In this document: positions 4,313 through 9,031 of the stretch, in pieces
Layout of the letters: each line of letters begins with the position of its first letter
Position numbering within the stretch: the stretch's first letter is position 1
Assembly (NCBI GenBank): GCA_001828545.1
Contig: MHYW01000029.1
Location: 1-9,031, forward strand
From: Planctomycetes bacterium RIFCSPHIGHO2_12_FULL_52_36
GTDB taxonomy: Bacteria; Planctomycetota; Brocadiia; Brocadiales; Bathyanammoxibiaceae
Length of the DNA: 9,031 nt
Direction of reading: 5' to 3'
Program-made: the position numbers and the translations under genes
The notes under the pieces: model-generated
Database searches by the model: none
What the model was told of the DNA's origin: nothing
What the model saw: the letters and a program-made list of their open reading frames with translations, nothing else

Positions 4313-6568
4313 CTATCCTCCTTCACGCCCAACCCCTCCTTGCTGGTACCCGCTTACCTTCTCTACGCGCCCTTTGTCTTTGAGCGTCATCAGATAGGCA
4401 GTAAGTTCTCTGGCCTCCTGGTCGGTAAGGCCATAATCGGGCTGTATAGCCCAGGGTTCGTAACGCTGTGGGTCTTTTAGGAAGGCATACGTCCAGCCTG
4501 CCGTCAACCTGTCCCCCACTTTGTCCAATGCAGCTCCCACGAAACCACCCCGGCCCCCCACGATATGACACGCCCCACAACCCTTTTTTACGAACAAACC
4601 CTTCCCCCTCTGGGCCTCCTCTACCGTAAGGGACGAACCCAGGGTTGGGGAGATGGAGTTATCCAGACTCACCGCCTTAAAGAACTCCGTAAAGAATTTT
4701 GGCTCTTCAGGTTCCATCTTCAGATTCAGCATCCTCTCCTTTAGTATGGGCCTGAGACTATAGGGCATGTCAAAGTAGTGTCTTAGCCACTCCTCCTGGA
4801 CTTGAGAGCCTTCCATATCCAGTGGGTGGGTAGATACCCAGCCGCCTTTACCAAAGACCACATGGCAACTGCGACAACGATACCTGTCTACCAGCCTACC
4901 AAACTCCCCGGGAGGTTCCGGATATTCTTTCACCGTCTGGGCCTCTACCCCCTGGACGCCTCCGTACGGTAGAGGGTAGGGCGGTCTTGGGTAGCGGCTG
5001 GACTTCTCCTCCACCAGATACTGTGGAGGTATCTTGTCGCCTGTGTCGCTCAACAGGGCCAGGGCAACCAGGGCCGCCTCCGCCTCCGTGAGGGAGAAGT
5101 GGGGCATCTTGCCCTCCGGGGCTAGGTCCCTGGGGTTCAAGAGCCTCATGTATACCCAGTTCCCTACGTAGGGTTCTATCTTGAACCTGTCTATCTTCCC
5201 CCAATCCAGGGTCTCCTCGTCCATCTGTGCAAACTTCTCCAGGGGTCGGCCTGTCTTGCCCTCATGCTCCATACCGGAGCGTGGATGACAACCAGCGCAC
5301 CCCTTGTCCGAAAATAGTTTTTTCCCCCTGGTCATCCGTTCCTCAGTGGAGAGTTTAAGGGCCTCCTCAGCCTCCTGGAAGCCTTCTGGAGGCTTCAGCG
5401 GGTCTGCCCCAAACTCCTCCCACAGGTGGTCTACCACGTCTACTGCCTGCTCCTGAGTGAAGTCAAACTGGGGCATCTTGGTCTTGGGGTCAAAGTAATG
5501 GGTCTTTATTAGCCAGTTGTAGGCCCACTTGCGGCTAGTCTTGGTAGTAATCTGTTCCAACTCCGGCCCTATATATCCGCCCTTATTTCCAACGGTATGG
5601 CAGGTGACACAACGTATCTCTCGGAAGAGTAACCCACCACTCTCTGGGTTCCCTTTCGCAGGGGGTTCCTCCAGGGACTGCTCGTCCTTAGAACTCATCA
5701 GGAACTCTGTCAGGCAGAGGATATCCTCCTTGTTAAGGTCAAACCTCGGCATCCTGGACCTTACTAGCCCCTCACCAGTCGCAGGGGCGTACTCTCTGGG
5801 GTCGTTAAGCCAGTGGAGGAGCCAGGCCCTGTCCACTTTGCTACCCAGTCTGTCCAGGGTAGGGGCTATTTTCTCCTGGTCTTCATAGAGACGTATCTGA
5901 TGGCAACCATAACAGCCCGCCTTCTCTATTAACCCCCTCCCCTTGGTGAGTAACGGGGCATAGGGGACGTCTTTGGTGAGGTGACACTTCCCACATGAGG
6001 ACTGCAGGAGATATTTGGTCTGTACCCCCCTCGGCCAGGGCCTCTCCCGTTCACTGCCATGGATCCTGATGGCCTTATGGGCGGCCTGCATGTAATCCGT
6101 AGAAAGCCCCTGCCCCTCGTGACAGATGGTACAGCCAAAATCCTGTACCTCGTGCCAATCAAGGAACGCCCCGGGATGACCACCGTAGGGCTGGGGCTGG
6201 CCCACCATCCCCTTGTCCTCTGCGGTAAAGTGGCAGGTAGTACAGCGGTCAACCTTCTTAAATTGCTCTAATTGTATCTGCTGTATCTGTCTAGGTGTAG
6301 CCTTCACCTGGGCATAGACCATGCTAAGCACCCTCCGCCTCTCCTCCAGCCTCTTCTTCTGCTCGCCCTCTGCACGGCTAGCCTCAGAGGCCAGGGCGTC
6401 CATCCGTGACTCCAGCGACTTCAGCTGGAGGCGTTTGGCAATGGCCTGATGGTCTTTCCATACCCTTAAATATTCATGTATAAATAAGACACCTATGGAC
6501 AGCACCAGGGCCGTCCCCACCCCGGCAAACCATACGTAATTAGCAAAACTCATTGATGAACGTCCCAT
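4313..6568 (-). CDS. Membrane-anchored octahaem cytochrome c of the Rieske/cytochrome b complex
   Basis: A 751-residue protein with an N-terminal membrane helix (about 10-31), then a charged, probably coiled-coil stretch (about 35-88), then eight CxxCH sites at 109, 146, 192, 219, 320, 424, 565 and 664. The first three haems sit in a compact His-rich region (H132, H139, H164, H170), suggesting bis-His ligation. The last five belong to cytochrome c class I-like repeats. Candidate axial Met ligands are M273 (SRMPRF), M365 (TKMPQF), M488 (GKMPHF) and, less surely, M613. In the eighth domain the matching place is Q709 (AIQPDYGLT). The protein faces the periplasm and probably substitutes for cytochrome c1/f, carrying electrons from the Rieske centre. 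The ATG at 6566-6568 has only a weak TAGGTAG upstream; M6 is an alternative start. It is not a hydroxylamine oxidoreductase: it lacks that family's layout and is built of repeated c domains. Confidence 0.9.
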   Translation of the reverse strand: MGRSSMSFANYVWFAGVGTALVLSIGVLFIHEYLRVWKDHQAIAKRLQLKSLESRMDALASEASRAEGEQKKRLEERRRVLSMVYAQVKATPRQIQQIQLEQFKKVDRCTTCHFTAEDKGMVGQPQPYGGHPGAFLDWHEVQDFGCTICHEGQGLSTDYMQAAHKAIRIHGSERERPWPRGVQTKYLLQSSCGKCHLTKDVPYAPLLTKGRGLIEKAGCYGCHQIRLYEDQEKIAPTLDRLGSKVDRAWLLHWLNDPREYAPATGEGLVRSRMPRFDLNKEDILCLTEFLMSSKDEQSLEEPPAKGNPESGGLLFREIRCVTCHTVGNKGGYIGPELEQITTKTSRKWAYNWLIKTHYFDPKTKMPQFDFTQEQAVDVVDHLWEEFGADPLKPPEGFQEAEEALKLSTEERMTRGKKLFSDKGCAGCHPRSGMEHEGKTGRPLEKFAQMDEETLDWGKIDRFKIEPYVGNWVYMRLLNPRDLAPEGKMPHFSLTEAEAALVALALLSDTGDKIPPQYLVEEKSSRYPRPPYPLPYGGVQGVEAQTVKEYPEPPGEFGRLVDRYRCRSCHVVFGKGGWVSTHPLDMEGSQVQEEWLRHYFDMPYSLRPILKERMLNLKMEPEEPKFFTEFFKAVSLDNSISPTLGSSLTVEEAQRGKGLFVKKGCGACHIVGGRGGFVGAALDKVGDRLTAGWTYAFLKDPQRYEPWAIQPDYGLTDQEARELTAYLMTLKDKGRVEKVSGYQQGGVGREGG

Positions 6569-6604
6569 GTCTACCTATTACCTGTGCCTTATCTCTTTAG
6601 ACCT

Positions 6605-7414
6605 TCAGATGCTGAACCACGTGGTCTTTATGATGTATTTGATGCTGAACAACAACCGGAGGGGTATCTTGGCAATAAACCCAAACATACAGAGTACAAA
6701 AAACATGGTGACAAAATACCTGGTGGGTCCCAGACTTTGATAGAACCTTCTGACAAAGATTATGGGAAGCCCCATGCCCAGGCCGAAGTAGACCGCTATC
6801 GCAGTTGCCCCTATGTACAGAGGAAAGACAAGCCCGCCGGGAGAGAGTAACGGCTTATGCACGTCCCATGATTCCCAGGGCATGTACACCAGCCAGGCAG
6901 GCCCGCGGAACATGTAACCGAATATTATAAGTGCAAACCAGACAAATACCCCTATACTGAATATGGTCACGGCAAATGGCCTATGCTTTATCCCTGACCA
7001 ACCACCTGCCCCCCTTGGATTCCTATCTACGTAGGGTATAACACAAAGACCTATTATTATTAGCGTTGGGGCCGCCACCCCGGCAATCCACGGGTCAAAG
7101 TACACCAGCATCTCCTGGAGGCCACAAAAGTACCACGGGGCCTTGGAGGGGTTAGGGGTCTTGCTAGGATTGGCCTCTTCCTCCAGGGGGGCATTGAGGA
7201 CTATTGAGGCTATTATAAGTAATAGACTCATCAACATCAGGGCGATGAATTCCTTTAATACCAGGTGTGGGAAAGTGAGGCGCTTATCAGGCTCTGGCCC
7301 CTCTTCTTCCTCTTCCCTCCCTTTGGGTGAGAGGGCCTCCAGCCTGGCCTTTGCCGATGGTACCCCTGTCTCCCTGGGGGCTACCTTTTTTGACTTAGTC
7401 TTCAACTCTTGCAT
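6605..7414 (-). CDS. Cytochrome b C-terminal half (subunit IV-like) of a quinol-oxidising bc complex
   Basis: A 269-residue membrane protein corresponding to the C-terminal domain of cytochrome b. It starts with about 45 hydrophilic residues including an EEEEEGPEPD acidic run (35-44), then FPHLVLKEFIALMLMSLLLI (48-67), the segment PNPSKAPWYFCGLQEML (87-103), and DPWIAGVAAPTLIIIGLCVI (107-126) with YVDRNP after it. More membrane helices lie near 147-167, 195-217 and 232-250, more than the three of plant-type subunit IV. The quinol-oxidation-site motif, PEWY in bc1 and b6f, is APWY here (A92-Y95), so the usual Glu is missing; E101 is the nearest acidic residue. The start at 7414 has only a weak GAAGAG upstream and lies 31 bases after the cytochrome b6 stop. 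Together with that gene it forms one split cytochrome b. Confidence 0.9.
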   Translation of the reverse strand: MQELKTKSKKVAPRETGVPSAKARLEALSPKGREEEEEGPEPDKRLTFPHLVLKEFIALMLMSLLLIIASIVLNAPLEEEANPSKTPNPSKAPWYFCGLQEMLVYFDPWIAGVAAPTLIIIGLCVIPYVDRNPRGAGGWSGIKHRPFAVTIFSIGVFVWFALIIFGYMFRGPAWLVYMPWESWDVHKPLLSPGGLVFPLYIGATAIAVYFGLGMGLPIIFVRRFYQSLGPTRYFVTMFFVLCMFGFIAKIPLRLLFSIKYIIKTTWFSI

Positions 7415-7445
7415 GCTCTTCAGTTTGCCCCATCTCTCTCAACGA

Positions 7446-8210
7446 CTACAACGGCCCAGATACGCCCCCGTCCTTTCTTATCCTCCAGAAATGCACACCC
7501 ATGAGCGCAGACGCCGACAGGGGCAGGAATATGCAGTGGAGTACATAAAACCTCAAGAGGGTATTCCCACTTATATCCTCCGAACCCCTGAGATAAAAGC
7601 AGATGTCGGTATTAGCCGGCAATACGGCAAAAGGTCCCTCAGCCCCTATTACGGGCGTAGCCTTAGCCATATTAGTGCCAACGGTTACCGCCCAATAGGC
7701 CAGCTGATCCCACGGCAACAGGTACCCAGTAAAGCTCAAAAGCAGTGTAATCACCAGCAGTTGTACCCCTATGACCCAGTTGAACTCCCTGGGGGGTTTA
7801 TAAGAACCCGTGTAAAAGACCCGGCACATGTGGAGTATAACGGTGAGGACCATGAGGTGGGCGGCCCAACGGTGCATATTCCTCAGGAAGAGCCCAAAGG
7901 TCACCGTGAACTCCAGGTCCTTCATGTCCTGGTAGGCATATTCCAGGGTGGGCCTGTAATAGTACATCAGGAGCAACCCGGTGATGGTCTCTATTACAAA
8001 CATAAACAACGTTGCCCCACCCAGGCAGAAGGTGTATCTGATTTTGAGGGCGTGGGTCTTTACTTTAATGGGGTGAAGGTGGAGGAGGAGGGTGTTTATC
8101 GTGGTTAAGACCCTATTCCTCTCTGTGGTGGGCCAACCCTGGCGGAATATGGAACGCCAGACCTGTGTATGAACTACCTTATCTTTTGCTCTCTTTAGTT
8201 TTTCTTCCAT
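7446..8210 (-). CDS. Cytochrome b6-like subunit of the bc complex
   Basis: A 254-residue N-terminal cytochrome b half with four expected membrane helices. Haem b ligands are H113 (NMHRW) and H127 (ILHMCR) in helix B, and H225 (YVLHCIF) and H240 (MGVHFWRIRK) in helix D. The 15-residue step between the last two is the b6 spacing, not the 14 of mitochondrial-type cytochrome b. GYLLPWDQLAYWAV (162-175) and the terminal ISGPL-like VSGPL are further b6-type features. C62 in FCLGGATLF aligns by motif with the Cys of YCLGG in cytochrome b6, which holds the covalent haem c(n), so an extra haem near the quinone-reduction site is possible. About 50 residues precede the first helix. It works with subunit IV and the Rieske protein in the cytoplasmic membrane as quinol dehydrogenase. 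Confidence 0.93.
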   Translation of the reverse strand: MEEKLKRAKDKVVHTQVWRSIFRQGWPTTERNRVLTTINTLLLHLHPIKVKTHALKIRYTFCLGGATLFMFVIETITGLLLMYYYRPTLEYAYQDMKDLEFTVTFGLFLRNMHRWAAHLMVLTVILHMCRVFYTGSYKPPREFNWVIGVQLLVITLLLSFTGYLLPWDQLAYWAVTVGTNMAKATPVIGAEGPFAVLPANTDICFYLRGSEDISGNTLLRFYVLHCIFLPLSASALMGVHFWRIRKDGGVSGPL

Positions 8211-8230
8211 CCCCGGCCCATTTTTCTATC

Positions 8231-8297
8231 TGAGGTGACGAAGGCACCGAAGAATCTCAGCTAAATAACGAGATTCTTCGCTTCGCTCAGAATGACA
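8231..8297. repeat. Palindromic repeat, copy 2, between the Rieske and cytochrome b genes
   Basis: This has the same inner palindrome as at 438-509, in the same orientation: left arm from TGAG at 8231, loop AGCTAAATAAC (8259-8269), right arm 8270-8294. Bases 8246-8297 are identical to 458-509. The 17-bp outer inverted repeats seen around copy 1 are absent. It fills most of the 117-base gap between two genes of one complex, so the operon's mRNA would carry a strong hairpin here. Confidence 0.85.
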
Positions 8298-8327
8298 CAT
8301 TGACAACGATTCTCGCCAAGCCACAGC

Positions 8328-8909
8328 CTAAACTGGTAAAATAAACTTGCCCTTTTCTCTTACGCCAACCCTATCTTCCTTAACGGACTTGTCCACTACA
8401 ACCTGACCATCAGGAGACAGGCTTACCCCCACCCTCCAGAGGGGCCTGGGCGCAGGGCCACCCACCACATCACCCTCTATGTTAAAGTTAGAACCGTGGC
8501 AGGGACATTTAAAGAGCTGTTCTTCCGGTACCCACCTTGGGGTACAGCCCAGGTGTCTGCATATACCCAGGAAGGCATATATCCCCTCTTTAGCCCTCAC
8601 CAGCCACACCCTTTGCTCGGCCATCCACCTGGTGCTGACCTCACCCACCGGGTATTCCTCCGGATAGCCAGCCTTGAACCTCATGGCGGGACCAAAAATG
8701 ACCTTAGGCTTATAAAAATCTATGAAGGTCAGCAGGGTCGTGATTCCAGCAACAAACAAAAACCCCGCCCAGCCTATTATCAGCAGTAACCATCGCCTGG
8801 ACAGGAAGTCCATAACGGTTATGACGACCCGTTTCTCCCTGTCAGATTCTCTTATTTCTCTGTCGGACCCGGACTCCCTTAGCGGTCCTTTTAGTGCTAT
8901 CTTTGGCAT
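8328..8909 (-). CDS. Rieske [2Fe-2S] protein of the bc complex
   Basis: A 193-residue protein with a charged N-terminus (1-35, many Arg, Glu and Asp), one membrane anchor (about 40-62) and a periplasmic Rieske domain. Box I is CRHLGC at 117-122 and box II is CPCHGS at 135-140. By family analogy C117, H119, C135 and H138 bind the cluster, and C122 and C137 form the stabilising disulfide. GGPAPRPLWRVGVSL (150-164) is the usual proline loop and final strand region. It accepts one electron from quinol at the cytochrome b subunit and passes it to the c-type haems. The ATG at 8907-8909 is preceded by GAGGTAGGAG, a good ribosome-binding region. A start at M33, just before the anchor, is possible but has no better site. 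It lies 18 bases after the upstream partial gene, so it is probably not the first gene of its transcript. Confidence 0.95.
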   Translation of the reverse strand: MPKIALKGPLRESGSDREIRESDREKRVVITVMDFLSRRWLLLIIGWAGFLFVAGITTLLTFIDFYKPKVIFGPAMRFKAGYPEEYPVGEVSTRWMAEQRVWLVRAKEGIYAFLGICRHLGCTPRWVPEEQLFKCPCHGSNFNIEGDVVGGPAPRPLWRVGVSLSPDGQVVVDKSVKEDRVGVREKGKFILPV

Positions 8910-8927
8910 ACTCCTACCTCAACTTGT

Positions 8928-9031
8928 TTACTTCTTTAACGTGAAATTTGCCTGAACGTTTGCCCCTTCTTTCACCTCTACCTTCTGTGGGTCGGACTGG
9001 AGTTTCTTGTTCCAGACCTTCAGGGTGTAAG
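8928..9031 (-). CDS. C-terminal end of a carboxypeptidase-regulatory-like (beta-sandwich) protein
   Basis: The last 33 codons of a gene entering from the high-coordinate edge, ending in TAA at 8928-8930. The visible residues are YTLKVWNKKLQSDPQKVEVK followed by EGANVQANFTLKK. The pattern Y-x-L-K-V-W-(x)n-V-x-V-(x)n-V-x-x-x-F-x-L is typical of the last strands of carboxypeptidase regulatory-like or related Ig-like domains, often found in exported proteins encoded near cytochrome complexes. The full length, signal peptide and other domains lie outside the window, so only the fold is suggested. It sits 18 bases before the Rieske start on the same strand, which suggests co-transcription with the complex. 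Confidence 0.6.
   Translation of the reverse strand, partial: YTLKVWNKKLQSDPQKVEVKEGANVQANFTLKK

Noticed and set aside
4312..4332. TTG start for the monohaem cytochrome at 4332
   Set aside because: It would overlap the octahaem gene by 20 bases without a ribosome-binding site, whereas the ATG at 4311 has AAGGAGG at ideal spacing.
4313..6568. Hydroxylamine oxidoreductase-type octahaem protein
   Set aside because: The haem count matches, but the haems are spread over about 560 residues in repeated single-haem class I-like domains, with an N-terminal anchor and coiled coil. No HAO-like arrangement is seen.
7143..8108. 321-codon open frame on the plus strand
   Set aside because: It lies antisense across the two cytochrome b genes, whose products are unmistakable. 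Its translation is low in hydrophobic structure and matches no family.
1..9031. tRNA, rRNA or riboswitch genes
   Set aside because: I saw no cloverleaf, rRNA core or known riboswitch pattern on either strand. The non-coding stretches are accounted for by repeats and short leaders.

Overview
The window is a roughly 50% GC bacterial segment in which every supported gene lies on the minus strand, so transcription runs from high to low coordinates. It holds two modules: a Rieske/cytochrome b respiratory complex operon (about 9031 down to 3868), and a universal stress protein followed by a tandem array of CPA2-type cation/proton antiporters (3451 down to 1). The many c-type haem sites (nine CxxCH motifs), the split b6-like cytochrome b, the APWY variant of the PEWY motif and the frequent ATA and AGG codons point to an anaerobic or microaerobic environmental bacterium with a cytochrome-rich electron transport chain. 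A planctomycete of the Brocadiales type, a Nitrospirota member or a Desulfuromonas-like lineage would all fit. This is a low-confidence guess from gene style only.

Respiratory module, in transcription order: the C-terminal end of a carboxypeptidase-regulatory-like protein (8928-9031), a Rieske iron-sulfur protein (8328-8909), a cytochrome b6-like subunit (7446-8210), a subunit IV-like C-terminal cytochrome b half (6605-7414), a membrane-anchored octahaem cytochrome c (4313-6568) and a membrane-anchored monohaem cytochrome c (3868-4311). No cytochrome c1 or f is visible, so the multihaem protein probably takes that place: quinol oxidised at the Rieske/b core, electrons passed along the c-haem string to a periplasmic acceptor. 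Two c-haem domains lack the expected axial methionine (Cys in the monohaem protein, Gln in the last octahaem domain).

The 416-base gap 3452-3867 holds a G-quadruplex-like C-run array, an AT-rich tract, several palindromic repeats, a short hairpin, a candidate promoter and a 12-bp inverted repeat whose one arm abuts the usp start codon.

Antiporter module: UspA (2993-3451), antiporter A (1774-2976), antiporter B (567-1781), a remnant of a further antiporter (303-566) interrupted by a MITE-like palindromic element of about 135 bp (409-543), and the 5' part of another antiporter (1-306). Start and stop codons overlap or nearly touch throughout, so the array was probably built by tandem duplication and is translationally coupled. 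Antiporter B keeps the Asp-Asp pair of the transport site. Antiporter A has Asp-Ala, which suggests it has diverged in function.

The inner palindrome of the MITE-like element recurs at 8231-8297, between the Rieske and cytochrome b genes.
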